From NCBI GenBank assembly GCA_049889535.1, contig JBMHDF010000015.1, forward strand, positions 3,250-67,249: a stretch of 64,000 nucleotides of DNA. The letters are read 5' to 3'. This document shows, piece by piece, positions 52,300 to 62,217 of this stretch. Origin of the DNA: JAYQKL01 sp049889535. Lineage in GTDB: Bacteria; Pseudomonadota; Alphaproteobacteria; RS24. Numbering within the stretch: position 1 is the first letter of the stretch; each line of letters begins with the position of its first letter. Both the position numbers and the translations under genes were made by a program. Below the pieces are notes generated by a model, which saw only the letters and a list, made by a program, of their open reading frames with translations, was not told where the DNA came from and searched no databases.

Positions 52300-54204
52300 A
52301 TGATGAACGCGCCAGTCAAAACACATCAATTAGCAGACCGTTATGGCATTGAGAAATGGGGAGAAGACCTCATCCAAATTTTGCCTAACGGACATTTGGG
52401 GCTGGCCAATCCTCACAAGCCTGAAGCAACCCCAACAGACCTAATTCATATATTAGATAATCTCACCAATCGCGGCATCACCGCCCCTATTCTTTTGCGC
52501 GTGGCCAATTTCCTTGAACACCGGATTCGACATATTAATGAAAATTTCAACGCCGCTATTCAAGAACTTAATTATGGCAATCGCTATCAAGGCGTCTTTC
52601 CCATTAAAGTTAACCAACAGGCGCAGGTCGTGGAGCGCATTGTTGATTATGGCCAAAATTATGATTTCGGCTTAGAGGTTGGCTCAAAAGCTGAACTGCT
52701 TATCGCTCTATCGCAAAACCTAGCTAAAGAGGCGGCGCTGATTTGTAATGGCGTTAAAGATAATGAATTTTTACGCCTCGCCCTGATGTCACAAAGGCTC
52801 GGGTTCAACACTTTTATTGTTTTAGAAAGCCCGCGAGAATTGGACATGGTGCTGGACCTTGCAGAAGATATGCACATTCGCCCGCAACTGGGTGTACGCA
52901 TCAAACTCAATTTACGCGTGAGTGGTAATTGGGCAAAATCAAGTGGGGACCGCAGCACATTTGGCATGACGATTGCCCAAATTATGGACGTTGTCAGCAC
53001 GCTGCGCGGGCGTGATTTTTTAGATTGCCTTGTGATGCAACATTCGCATTTAGGCAGCCAGGTGCCCGACATTCTGGAAATCCGAAAAGCCACACAAGAG
53101 GCCTGCCGTTTTTTCATTGAGCTAAAACGCGAGGGCGCGCCCCTGACCCATCTGGATTTAGGTGGCGGTCTTGGCGTGGATTATACAGGCGAACACACTT
53201 CAAGCGCGAACTCAACCAATTACAGCCTTTCAGAATATTGCCTGAATATTATTGAAACGGTGAAAGATGCGATGGATGCCAATCAGCTTGACCACCCGCG
53301 TATCATTACAGAGAGCGGGCGCGCCTGTGTAGCGCAATCCTCGCTGCTTTTGTTTAACGTTTTAGAAGTCACGCATTTTGATAGCCCGAAACCTGTTGAG
53401 CCTGATGAAAATGACCATCAGATTTTAAAAAACATGCACGGCGTTGAAAGCTATCTCACGCAAGAGCGCATTCAAGAATGTTGGAATGATTTAATTTATT
53501 ATCGCGACGAAATGCGTAATCTTTTCCGCAATAACCAAGCTGGACTGGCAATGACAGCCAAAGCTGAGCGCATTTATTTATATCTGATGAATAAAATCAA
53601 AAATATGGTGCGTAATCTTGATGATATGAGTGAAGATATGCTGGCCGCAATGGAGCAGGTGGCTGATATATATCATTGTAATTTTTCACTTTTCCAAAGC
53701 TTGCCTGATGTTTGGGCAATTGATCAAATTCACCCGATAGCCCCCTTAAGCCACCATCATTTGCCAGCTAGTCGGAATGTTATTTTAAGCGATATTACGT
53801 GTGATAGTGATGGCAAAATTGACCGCTTTGTTCTGGCTGATGGGATTTCAGGCACGCTGCCTGTGCATGATATTCCAGAAGGTGAAGATTACTATCTCGG
53901 CGTGTTTTTTGTGGGCGCCTATCAGGAAACGCTTGGCGATTTGCACAATCTTTTTGGCGATACAAATGTGGTCACCATTGAACTAACAGAAAATGGCGGC
54001 TTTGAGATTGTGCATGAGCTAGAGGGCGATACAGTTGAACAGGTTCTAAGCTATGTGGAATACGACCCCCGCCAAATGATTAGCAATTTTAAAAAGATTG
54101 TTGAAAAAGGGGTCAGCAGTGGGAAAATCACGCCTCAAGATCGGCGAGAGATTATCCGCGATTATAAAGACAGCATTCAGGGCTATACTTATTACGAGCA
54201 TTAG
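52300..54204 (+). CDS. speA: Biosynthetic arginine decarboxylase
   Basis: 634 residues. The PLP lysine is K103 in GVFPIKVNQQ; other landmarks are LGVRIKLNLRVSG, HLDLGGGLGVDY and the late DITCDSDGKIDRF. SpeA makes agmatine from arginine, the first step of the polyamine route whose next enzymes follow directly. Start is ATG 52300, immediately followed by a second ATG. The downstream gene starts 27 bp after its stop. Confidence 0.94.
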   Translation: MMNAPVKTHQLADRYGIEKWGEDLIQILPNGHLGLANPHKPEATPTDLIHILDNLTNRGITAPILLRVANFLEHRIRHINENFNAAIQELNYGNRYQGVFPIKVNQQAQVVERIVDYGQNYDFGLEVGSKAELLIALSQNLAKEAALICNGVKDNEFLRLALMSQRLGFNTFIVLESPRELDMVLDLAEDMHIRPQLGVRIKLNLRVSGNWAKSSGDRSTFGMTIAQIMDVVSTLRGRDFLDCLVMQHSHLGSQVPDILEIRKATQEACRFFIELKREGAPLTHLDLGGGLGVDYTGEHTSSANSTNYSLSEYCLNIIETVKDAMDANQLDHPRIITESGRACVAQSSLLLFNVLEVTHFDSPKPVEPDENDHQILKNMHGVESYLTQERIQECWNDLIYYRDEMRNLFRNNQAGLAMTAKAERIYLYLMNKIKNMVRNLDDMSEDMLAAMEQVADIYHCNFSLFQSLPDVWAIDQIHPIAPLSHHHLPASRNVILSDITCDSDGKIDRFVLADGISGTLPVHDIPEGEDYYLGVFFVGAYQETLGDLHNLFGDTNVVTIELTENGGFEIVHELEGDTVEQVLSYVEYDPRQMISNFKKIVEKGVSSGKITPQDRREIIRDYKDSIQGYTYYEH

Positions 54205-54231
54205 CCCCATTTAACGAGTAGAGGAATTTAA

Positions 54232-55437
54232 ATGTCACGCGTTCTTGTAATTGGTGCCGGTGGTGTTGGATCAGTGGCAGTTCATAAAATGGCCATGCTG
54301 CCAGAAGTGTTTTCGCATATCACGCTGGCAAGCCGCACATTAGCTAAATGTCAAATGATTGCTGAAAGCGTGAAAACCAGGCTTGGCGTGCATATTGATA
54401 CGGCTGAGCTAGACGCCGATAATACGGCGCAAACCATTTTGCTGATTGAAAAAGTTAAACCCGCTTTGGTGGTTAATCTGGCTTTGCCTTATCAGGATTT
54501 AGCGATTATGGAAGCCTGTTTGGCCACCGGCGTGCATTATTTAGACACGGCCAATTATGAACCCCGCGATGAAGCCAAGTTTGAATATCACTGGCAATGG
54601 GCCTATCAGGAAAAATTCAGCGAAGCGGGGTTGATGGCCTTACTTGGTTCTGGCTTTGACCCGGGCGTCACCAATGTGTTCACTGCTTATGCGCAAAAAC
54701 ATTATTTCGATACAATGAAAACCTTGGACATATTGGACTGCAATGGCGGTGATCATGGCCAGCATTTTGCGACAAATTTCAATCCGGAAATCAATATTCG
54801 CGAAGTCACCGCTCCTGCGCGGCATTGGCACAATGGGGCATGGGTCGAAACACCAGCTTTATCACATAAGCAGGTTTATGAATTCCCAGAAATTGGCGCC
54901 CGCAATATGTATATGATGTATCATGAGGAACTTGAGTCACTGACCAAGAATTACCCCTCGCTGGAGCGCGCGCGGTTTTGGATGACATTTGGTGATGCTT
55001 ATTTAACGCATTTGGAAGTATTACAAAATGTCGGCATGACGGCCATTGAGCCCATCAATTATGAAGGGCAAGAGATTGTCCCGCTGCAGTTTTTAAAAGC
55101 GGTTTTGCCTGAACCTGCTGATTTGGGCAAAAGCACGACGGGCAAAACCTGTATTGGCAATATTATAAGCGGTGAAAAGGACGGCACGGCAAAAACCATC
55201 TATATTTATAATATATGTGACCACGCTGCTTGTTATGAAGAGGTTGGCTCACAGGCAGTCAGCTACACTACAGGTGTGCCAGCCATGATTGGTGCCGCTT
55301 TGATGTTGCAAGGGGTTTGGGACAAAAAAGGTGTGGTGAATATGGAGGAAATGGATCCAGACCCATTTATGGATATGCTCAATCAACACGGGCTTGGCTG
55401 GCAGGTCGAAACTCTGGATGCAGCCCTCGATTTTTAG
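54232..55437 (+). CDS. Carboxynorspermidine/carboxyspermidine dehydrogenase (saccharopine dehydrogenase family)
   Basis: 401 residues. The Rossmann motif VLVIGAGGVGSVAVHKM is at the N-terminus; LALPYQDLAIMEACLATGVHYLDTANYE and GFDPGVTNVF match the LYS9-like polyamine branch. It joins aspartate semialdehyde to putrescine or diaminopropane, giving carboxyspermidine or carboxynorspermidine with NAD(P)H. Its neighbours speA, nspC and speB place it in that pathway rather than lysine synthesis. Confidence 0.9.
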   Translation: MSRVLVIGAGGVGSVAVHKMAMLPEVFSHITLASRTLAKCQMIAESVKTRLGVHIDTAELDADNTAQTILLIEKVKPALVVNLALPYQDLAIMEACLATGVHYLDTANYEPRDEAKFEYHWQWAYQEKFSEAGLMALLGSGFDPGVTNVFTAYAQKHYFDTMKTLDILDCNGGDHGQHFATNFNPEINIREVTAPARHWHNGAWVETPALSHKQVYEFPEIGARNMYMMYHEELESLTKNYPSLERARFWMTFGDAYLTHLEVLQNVGMTAIEPINYEGQEIVPLQFLKAVLPEPADLGKSTTGKTCIGNIISGEKDGTAKTIYIYNICDHAACYEEVGSQAVSYTTGVPAMIGAALMLQGVWDKKGVVNMEEMDPDPFMDMLNQHGLGWQVETLDAALDF

Positions 55438-55475
55438 ATTGTAAATTTCGAGGCGATGAATGAAGGTGCGCAATT

Positions 55476-56636
55476 ATGATGCCAACACAATCACAAGGGG
55501 CAGGATATTTTGCAAATTTCGATTTGTCGCGCGTGCCCTCGCCTTGTTTTGTGATTGATGAAGTCAAGTTAGAAGAAAATTTAGCATTGCTCGCGGATTT
55601 AAAAACCCGCTCAAATGTTAAAATTCTATCAGCCCTTAAAGCTTTTTCATTTTGGCATTTAGCCCCTTTGGTAAGCCAATATTTAGACGGCATATGCGCA
55701 TCAGGATTATGGGAAGCGCAATTGGGCCATAAACATTATAGCGGTGTAATTGAAACCTTTAGCCCTGCTTATAAAGCATCTGAAATTGAAACCATTGCGC
55801 GCCTATCCGACCATTTGGTTTTTAACAGCCCAGCACAGCTTGAAAGATTTGGCGCGGTGGGGCGGACTCATGGGGCCGCGCTTGGCTTGCGCATTAATCC
55901 GCTTCATTCAGAGTCAGATATTTCAACCTATGACCCCTGCGCGCCTGGCTCGCGCTTAGGCTTGCCCATAACAGAGCTGACACAAGCTCATATTGAGCAA
56001 ATTGACGGGCTGCATTTTCATAGCTTATGTGAACAAGATTTTGCGCCGCTGGCGCGCACTTGGGCGGCAATTGAACCTTATTTATTACCCTATCGCGGCC
56101 AGCTTGACTGGCTTAATTTAGGGGGTGGGCATTTACTCACTAAGCCAGACTATGACCGCGACGGGCTGGTTGCTTTCTTGCAGGAACTATCCGAAAAAAT
56201 GCAAACGCAAATTATTTTAGAGCCTGGCACCGCGATTGCCTTTGATGCTGGCATTTTGGTTGGCGAAGTTTTAGATGTGATGCAAAATGACGGCCTCAAT
56301 GCGATATTGGATATTTCAGCCACCTGCCATATGCCAGATGTTTTAGAGGCGCCTTATCGCCCGGCCTTGATGCAAGAAGCTATGCAGGGTCAGCCCGTGC
56401 GACTTGGCGGGCCAAGTTGTTTGGCAGGCGATGTGATTGGAACTTATCAATTTAAGAGCGAACCCCAAATGGGCCAACGTCTCGCTTTCCTTGACCAAGC
56501 ACATTATTCAATGGTTAAAACAACTAGTTTTAACGGCGTGCAATTGCCTTATCTCGCGGTTTGGAACAGCCAGACAGATGCGCTCAAAATTGTGAAAGAG
56601 TTTGGTTTTGAAGATTTTGAAAATCGGCTCTCGTAG
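55476..56636 (+). CDS. nspC: Carboxynorspermidine/carboxyspermidine decarboxylase
   Basis: 386 residues of the alanine-racemase-like (fold III) PLP decarboxylase family. The PLP lysine is in ILSALKAFSFW; IDGLHFHSLCE, WLNLGGGH and EPGTAIAF follow, and the second-site GGPSCLAGD with the Cys is conserved. It removes CO2 from carboxyspermidine to yield spermidine (or norspermidine). Starts 38 bp after the dehydrogenase. Confidence 0.92.
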   Translation: MMPTQSQGAGYFANFDLSRVPSPCFVIDEVKLEENLALLADLKTRSNVKILSALKAFSFWHLAPLVSQYLDGICASGLWEAQLGHKHYSGVIETFSPAYKASEIETIARLSDHLVFNSPAQLERFGAVGRTHGAALGLRINPLHSESDISTYDPCAPGSRLGLPITELTQAHIEQIDGLHFHSLCEQDFAPLARTWAAIEPYLLPYRGQLDWLNLGGGHLLTKPDYDRDGLVAFLQELSEKMQTQIILEPGTAIAFDAGILVGEVLDVMQNDGLNAILDISATCHMPDVLEAPYRPALMQEAMQGQPVRLGGPSCLAGDVIGTYQFKSEPQMGQRLAFLDQAHYSMVKTTSFNGVQLPYLAVWNSQTDALKIVKEFGFEDFENRLS

Positions 56637-56666
56637 AAATTTAAATAATTAAAGTAATGCTTAAAA

Positions 56667-57557
56667 ATGACCAATAAACATGACCGCCAAAATCAATTTC
56701 TCGGTGAGGAACTTACAGCGCAGGAAAATAATCCAGACATAGCGCAGTTTCAAATTTTCCCATGTGGGTTAGAACAAACCGTTTCTTATGGCACAGGCAC
56801 CGCCAATGGCCCCGCTGCAATGATTGCGGCAAGTCATCAGCTTGAACGCCTATATGAAGGCCAGGAACCCTGCCAGCATGGTCTATTCACCCATCCCCCC
56901 ATTAATTGCGACCAGCCCATAGCGCAGGTGATGCGTGATTTGCGTCAGGCAACAGCGCAGGCCGCACAAAAGCGGCAAATTCCGGTGACTTTGGGCGGTG
57001 AGCATAGCCTGTCTTATGGCGCGGTGATGGGCGTGATTGAGGGCTTACAAATTGCGCCCACAGAGTTGGGCATTATTCATATTGATGCGCATGCTGATTT
57101 TCGCGATGCCTATCAAGGCCATCATCATTCGCATGCCAGTGTGATGCATCTTTTGGCGCAAGAAGGTGTGAGGATGGCAAGTTTTGGTGTTCGCGCGCTT
57201 TCGCGGGAAGAAGAAATAGCGCGCAGAAAACATGGTGTTTTGACTTATGACGCTAAAGATATTGTGCGCCAGAATATAAGTTGCGTGACCTTGCCAGATG
57301 ATTTTCCGCAAAAGCTCTATGTGAGTTTTGATGTAGACGGTCTTGACCCATCTGTTTTGCCCGCAACCGGAACCCCCGTACCAGGTGGGTTGGGATATTA
57401 TCAAGCGCTTGATTTAGTCCGCACCGCGCTAAATGGGCGCATATGTGTTGGTTTGGACATTGTAGAGCTTGCCCCCATTGCCGGGCAACCGTATAGTGAT
57501 TTTTCTGCCGCGCAGATTATTTATGCCCTTATGGGCTACGCAAGTACCAGTTGTTAA
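56667..57557 (+). CDS. speB: Agmatinase (arginase family)
   Basis: 296 residues. The binuclear Mn site is seen in GGEHSLSY, IHIDAHADFRD and SFDVDGLDPS. Context favours agmatinase: SpeA upstream produces agmatine, and this enzyme would release putrescine and urea. Arginase or guanidinobutyrase activity cannot be excluded from motifs alone. 30 bp after nspC. Confidence 0.9.
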   Translation: MTNKHDRQNQFLGEELTAQENNPDIAQFQIFPCGLEQTVSYGTGTANGPAAMIAASHQLERLYEGQEPCQHGLFTHPPINCDQPIAQVMRDLRQATAQAAQKRQIPVTLGGEHSLSYGAVMGVIEGLQIAPTELGIIHIDAHADFRDAYQGHHHSHASVMHLLAQEGVRMASFGVRALSREEEIARRKHGVLTYDAKDIVRQNISCVTLPDDFPQKLYVSFDVDGLDPSVLPATGTPVPGGLGYYQALDLVRTALNGRICVGLDIVELAPIAGQPYSDFSAAQIIYALMGYASTSC

Positions 57558-57568
57558 TGGAGATAGTT

Positions 57569-58864
57569 ATGGTTGATTCAAAAAACCCCGAAACACAAGT
57601 ATTACACGCTGGCTGGCGTAATGACCCAACAACCGGGTCTGTTGCCGTGCCGATCCATCAAACAACGAGTTATCAATTTAACGATACAGAGCATGCAGCA
57701 AGCTTATTTTCTCTATCCGAGTTGGGAAATATTTATACCCGATTGATGAATCCAACCACAGATGTTTTGGAGCAACGTGTGGCCGCGCTTGAAGGCGGCG
57801 CCGCTGCGCTCGGTGTGTCGTCTGGCCAAACGGCCTCCGCCTATGCCATTCAAAATATTGCACGCGCAGGTGACAATATTGTTTCATCAACCGACCTTTA
57901 TGGCGGCACATGGAATTTGTTTTCAAACACTTTCAAAGATATGGGTATTGAAGTGCGCTTTGTAGACCCATCTGACCCGCAAGCTTTTGCCAATGCAACA
58001 GATGATAAAACACGCGCTTATTATGCTGAGACCTTACCCAACCCAAAATTGCAAGTCTTTCCAATTCGTGAAGTCGCTGAAATTGGACGCGGTTTTGGCG
58101 TGCCATTAATTATGGACAACACAGCCGCGCCAATTATCTGCAAACCTTTTGATCATGGCGCCGCAATTATTGTCTACAGCTCAACCAAATATATTGGCGG
58201 GCATGGCACTTCAATTGGCGGGGTGATTGTCGATGGGGGTAATTTTGACTGGGAAGCTGCGGGCGAGCGCCAACCTTTGCTTAATAATCCTGACCCTTCA
58301 TATCATGGCGCGGTATGGACAGAAGCGGTTAAACCGCTTGGCCCAATTGCTTATATTCTTAAAGCGCGCACAACTTTATTGCGCGATTTAGGCGGCGCCA
58401 TGAGCCCATTTAATGCTTTCATGTTTTTGCAAGGCATTGAAACCCTCGCTTTGCGCATGCGCGCGCATTGTGAGAACGCAAATGCTGTTGCTGCCTTTTT
58501 GAGCAACCACCCGCAAGTCGAAAAAGTGATACACCCAAGCCTGATGGACGGGCTGTATCGTGACCGTGCGGATGCGGTTTTGAATAATGGTTATGGCGCC
58601 TTAATGGGCTTTGAACTGGCCGGCGGCATGGAAGCGGGCAAGAAATTTATTGATGCACTGCAGCTGCTTTATCATGTTGCCAATATTGGTGATGCGCGCT
58701 CATTAGCTATTCACCCGGCCAGCACAACGCACAGCCAACTCAGCGCAGATGAGCAGCTTGCGTCTGGGGTTACACCTGGCTATGTGCGCTTGTCGATTGG
58801 CATTGAGCATATTGATGATATTCTTGCTGATATTGACCAAGCCTTAAAAGCTGCCGAAGCTTAA
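57569..58864 (+). CDS. metY: O-acetylhomoserine sulfhydrylase
   Basis: 431 residues from ATG 57569, which has GGAG 6 bases upstream. The sequence (ETQVLHAGWRNDPTTGSVAVPIHQ, RLMNPTTDVLEQRVAALEGG, PLIMDNTAAP, PLP lysine in YSSTKYIGGHG) matches the MetY branch, about 430 residues and longer than MetZ. It makes homocysteine from O-acetylhomoserine and sulfide. It starts 11 bp after speB, an unusual partner for a polyamine operon. Confidence 0.9.
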   Translation: MVDSKNPETQVLHAGWRNDPTTGSVAVPIHQTTSYQFNDTEHAASLFSLSELGNIYTRLMNPTTDVLEQRVAALEGGAAALGVSSGQTASAYAIQNIARAGDNIVSSTDLYGGTWNLFSNTFKDMGIEVRFVDPSDPQAFANATDDKTRAYYAETLPNPKLQVFPIREVAEIGRGFGVPLIMDNTAAPIICKPFDHGAAIIVYSSTKYIGGHGTSIGGVIVDGGNFDWEAAGERQPLLNNPDPSYHGAVWTEAVKPLGPIAYILKARTTLLRDLGGAMSPFNAFMFLQGIETLALRMRAHCENANAVAAFLSNHPQVEKVIHPSLMDGLYRDRADAVLNNGYGALMGFELAGGMEAGKKFIDALQLLYHVANIGDARSLAIHPASTTHSQLSADEQLASGVTPGYVRLSIGIEHIDDILADIDQALKAAEA

Positions 58865-58872
58865 TACGTTAT

Positions 58873-59733
58873 ATGTGCGATAAAATGACTGACAAAGAAA
58901 CCATACTGGCAGAAAAGCAAGGCAAGATTTTTCATATCACGCTTAATCGGCCAGATAAGCTCAATGCTTTGTCACCAACCTTATTGGCGCAGCTTAAAGA
59001 GGCGTTAAAAAGTGCGAATGAAGATTCCGATATTGCCGTTATTTTATTACAAAGCACGGGACCCGTTTTTTCACCAGGCTATGATATTAGCGAGGAAAAC
59101 TGGATTATTTCACAATTTCCAGCCGATTATCCAGATGGCGTAGAGATACAACAAGACCGTCAAGATATTCACGAACTCTTAGATTATTGGCTGGCTTTAT
59201 GGAAATATCCAAAACCTATCGTCACCCGCGTACAAGGGCCTTGCCTGTCTGGGGCGGGAGAATTGATTGCCATGTCCGACATTGTGATTGCTGGCAAATC
59301 TGCCAAATTTGGCCACCCTGCGGCACGGGATTTAGGCATACCCCCAACAGTATTTTTATGGCCCTTACTTATCGGCATGCGCAAAACAAAAGAGTTGCTC
59401 TATACCGCCAAATTGATTGACGCGGAAGAAGCCGTGACACTTGGCCTGATAAATGAATGCGTGGAAGATGATGTGCTGGAGGCGCGCGCTTTAGAAGTGG
59501 CAGAAGATATCGCACGCTCGCCTGTCAATCATTTGACCCTATTGAAGGAAGCGACCAATAGCTGGTATGAGAATATGGGATTTGAACCTTCCGCCAGACG
59601 CGCAGCTGATTTAGATGCAGTTTTTCATCAAAGCCCAACCTTTCGGGAGTTTTTCAAAACGGTGAAAGAAAAAGGCATGAAAGTCGCGCTCCAAATCCGC
59701 CAACAGCGTTACGGCAAGAGTGATAAGAAATAA
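58873..59733 (+). CDS. Enoyl-CoA hydratase/isomerase family protein
   Basis: 286 residues of the crotonase fold: ITLNRPDKLNALSP near the start, the oxyanion-hole segments GPVFSPGYDI and GPCLSGAGELIAMSD. The usual catalytic glutamates are not both clear, so the exact reaction is uncertain. The C-terminal third is charged (REFFKTVKEKGMK). It follows metY by 8 bp and precedes two acyl-CoA dehydrogenases. Start ATG 58873 or 58885. Confidence 0.85.
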   Translation: MCDKMTDKETILAEKQGKIFHITLNRPDKLNALSPTLLAQLKEALKSANEDSDIAVILLQSTGPVFSPGYDISEENWIISQFPADYPDGVEIQQDRQDIHELLDYWLALWKYPKPIVTRVQGPCLSGAGELIAMSDIVIAGKSAKFGHPAARDLGIPPTVFLWPLLIGMRKTKELLYTAKLIDAEEAVTLGLINECVEDDVLEARALEVAEDIARSPVNHLTLLKEATNSWYENMGFEPSARRAADLDAVFHQSPTFREFFKTVKEKGMKVALQIRQQRYGKSDKK

Positions 59734-59850
59734 ATCTCTTACCTTTCTAATCTTTCAAATTGGCAGTATTTCTTGACCAAATAAGGGTTGCGTGTCAGTT
59801 TGAACAACCAACAAAATGTTTTTCTATATTTTGTGAGTTAGGGGGAAAAT

Positions 59851-61050
59851 ATGAGTAATTTAGAAGAGTTTCGCCAGGAAACGCGTGCTTGGCTTGAAGA
59901 AAATTGTCCAGCCTCCATGCGCACACCCATGCCAGATGATGAGCAGGTTTGGGGCGGGCGCAATGCGCATTTTCATAGTGAAGATGCCAAATTATGGTTT
60001 GACCGAATGGTCGAAAAACATTGGGTGGCGCCCACTTGGCCTACTGAATATGGCGGCGGCGGCCTGAGTAATGAAGAAGCCACGATTTTAGCGCAAGAAC
60101 TCAAGCGCATAAAGGCACGACCAGCCCTAAACAGTTTCGGTATTTGGATGCTCGGGCCCGCCCTATTGGAGTTTGCCTCTGAAGAGCAAAAGCAAAAATT
60201 TATCCCGCCCATTACACGCGGTGAGGTGCGCTGGTGTCAGGGCTATTCAGAGCCTGGCTCTGGTTCTGATTTGGCAGGCCTACAAACCCGTGCTGAGGAT
60301 AAGGGCGACCATTATTTGGTGAATGGCCAAAAAGTCTGGACCAGCTATGCCGATCAAGCAGATTGGATATTTTGTTTGGTGCGCACGGATACATCCGTCA
60401 AACATGAAGGCATCTCCTTCCTGTTGATTGATATGGAAAGCGACGGCATTGAAGCGCGCCCTATTAAATTAATCTCCGGAAAGTCACCCTTTTGCGAAAC
60501 ATTTTTGACCGATGTCAAAGTGCCAAAAGAAAATCTTGTTGGCGAGCTGAATAAAGGCTGGACGATTGCCAAACGCCTGCTTGAACATGAACGCGCTATG
60601 GTATCTGGCATGAATATGGGCACGGGCGAAGCCTCTATGGGCGGCATGGAACAATTGGCCAAAGATGTGTTTGGAGAATTAAACGGTATGATTGGTGACG
60701 CAGTTATCCGTGAAAAAGTCGCCCGCCATAAAATGGATGAAGAAGCTTTTGCCCTCACCCTGCGCCGCTCTGCTGAAATGGCAAAAGCGGGCAAAGGGCA
60801 AGGCGCTGCTGCGAGCATGTTCAAATATTATGGTACGGAAATGAACAAACGCCGTTTTGAGCTTTTGTTAGAGCTGATGGGTACACGCTCATTAGCCATT
60901 GAGGGCGAAGGCTATAAAGACCATGAGCTGGAAATGTCAAGCCAGTGGCTACGCTCAAAAGGTAATTCAATTGAAGGCGGCACATCTGAAGTGCAGCTTA
61001 ATGTGATTGCAAAGCGCGTGCTTGACCTGCCTGAAGGGGGGCAAAGCTAA
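59851..61050 (+). CDS. Acyl-CoA dehydrogenase
   Basis: 399 residues with the ACAD architecture. QGYSEPGSGSDLAGLQTRAE (FAD/acyl site), KVWTSYADQADWIFCLVRTD and the C-terminal GNSIEGGTSEVQLNVIAKRVL are the family signatures. It removes hydrogens from an acyl-CoA using FAD and passes electrons to ETF. The substrate is unknown. GGGGG precedes the ATG. It overlaps the second ACAD by one base, so the two may form a heteromer, as reported for some steroid-type ACADs. Confidence 0.92.
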   Translation: MSNLEEFRQETRAWLEENCPASMRTPMPDDEQVWGGRNAHFHSEDAKLWFDRMVEKHWVAPTWPTEYGGGGLSNEEATILAQELKRIKARPALNSFGIWMLGPALLEFASEEQKQKFIPPITRGEVRWCQGYSEPGSGSDLAGLQTRAEDKGDHYLVNGQKVWTSYADQADWIFCLVRTDTSVKHEGISFLLIDMESDGIEARPIKLISGKSPFCETFLTDVKVPKENLVGELNKGWTIAKRLLEHERAMVSGMNMGTGEASMGGMEQLAKDVFGELNGMIGDAVIREKVARHKMDEEAFALTLRRSAEMAKAGKGQGAAASMFKYYGTEMNKRRFELLLELMGTRSLAIEGEGYKDHELEMSSQWLRSKGNSIEGGTSEVQLNVIAKRVLDLPEGGQS

Positions 61051-62213
61051 TGGCTGAGGAGACCCAAAAGATATTCAATTTTATCCTGAGTGAAGAGCAG
61101 GTTTTATTACAAGATATGGCGCGCCAGTTTTTTCGCGATAAAGTCGGCACCGCCAATTTGCGTAAATTGCGCGACTCTGAAGATGCCGATGGCATTGACC
61201 GCGATATTTGGCAAGAAGCTGTCGCGCTTGGTTTTGCTGGCATTCTCATCCCAGAAGAATATGGCGGCACCGGGTTTGGCCTTACCGGCATGGGGCTGGT
61301 GATGCAAGAAGCCGGACGTGTATTGGCGGCAACGCCGCTTTTGTCCAGCTCCATTATTTCAAGTCTGCTGGTTTTACAGGCGGGTAATGAAACGCAAAGG
61401 CAGGAAATTTTGCCAAAAATTGCTGATGGCTCACAGCTTATCGCACTCGCTCTTGACGAGAGCGGACATCACAATCCAAGCATGGTGAATTTATCTGCTG
61501 TTGAAACCGATGGCGGCCTGACTTTGAACGGACAAAAAACCTTTGTCTTGGACGGCCATATTGCCAATCAGTTTATTGTTGTGGCACGCAGCTCTGGTCA
61601 GTCTGGGGAGACAGATGGCCTAACGCTTTGTCTGGTTGATGCGCAGTCTGAAGGTCTCACTATCACGCGAACAAAAATGGTGGATAGCCGCAACGCAGCT
61701 GAGCTGCAGTTTGAGAATGTGCAAGTCTCGCCAGATGCCATATTGGGCCAGATTGGCGCTGGTTTTGACCCGCTTGAAGCAGCGCTCGATAAAGCCCGTA
61801 TCGCTTTATCAGCAGAAGTTTTAGGTGGAATTGAGGAAGTCTTTGACCGCACTTTGGACTATCTGAAAGAGCGTAAACAATTTGGTGTCCCAATTGGTAG
61901 TTTTCAGGCCTTACGCCATCGCGCGGCACACATGTTTGGTGAAATTGAAGTCTGCCGCTCTATTGTTGCTTATAGCTTGTCGCAAGCCGATAAACAAAGC
62001 AATCATCTGCCCCGCCTCGCCAGCCTTGCAAAAGCCCGGCTGTCAGAAACAGCTACGCTGGTTACTAATGAAGGTCTCCAAATGCATGGCGGCATAGGCA
62101 TGACAGATGATGTTGATATTGGTTTATTTATGAAACGGGCGCGGGTTCAATCGCAAATTTTTGGGGATACGCGATTTCACCGCGACCGTTATGCACAAAT
62201 AAGCGGCTATTAA
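61050..62213 (+). CDS. Acyl-CoA dehydrogenase (second subunit-like)
   Basis: 387 residues. ACAD fold with GFAGILIPEEYGGTGFG, EAALDKARIALSAEVLGG and the late GLQMHGGIGMTDDVDIGLFMKRAR. The catalytic-base region is less clear than in its partner. ATG overlaps the stop of the first gene (TAATG). Such tandem, unequal ACAD pairs act as alpha2beta2 complexes in actinobacteria and some proteobacteria; whether this one does is inference. Confidence 0.9.
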   Translation: MAEETQKIFNFILSEEQVLLQDMARQFFRDKVGTANLRKLRDSEDADGIDRDIWQEAVALGFAGILIPEEYGGTGFGLTGMGLVMQEAGRVLAATPLLSSSIISSLLVLQAGNETQRQEILPKIADGSQLIALALDESGHHNPSMVNLSAVETDGGLTLNGQKTFVLDGHIANQFIVVARSSGQSGETDGLTLCLVDAQSEGLTITRTKMVDSRNAAELQFENVQVSPDAILGQIGAGFDPLEAALDKARIALSAEVLGGIEEVFDRTLDYLKERKQFGVPIGSFQALRHRAAHMFGEIEVCRSIVAYSLSQADKQSNHLPRLASLAKARLSETATLVTNEGLQMHGGIGMTDDVDIGLFMKRARVQSQIFGDTRFHRDRYAQISGY

Positions 62214-62217
62214 TTTA

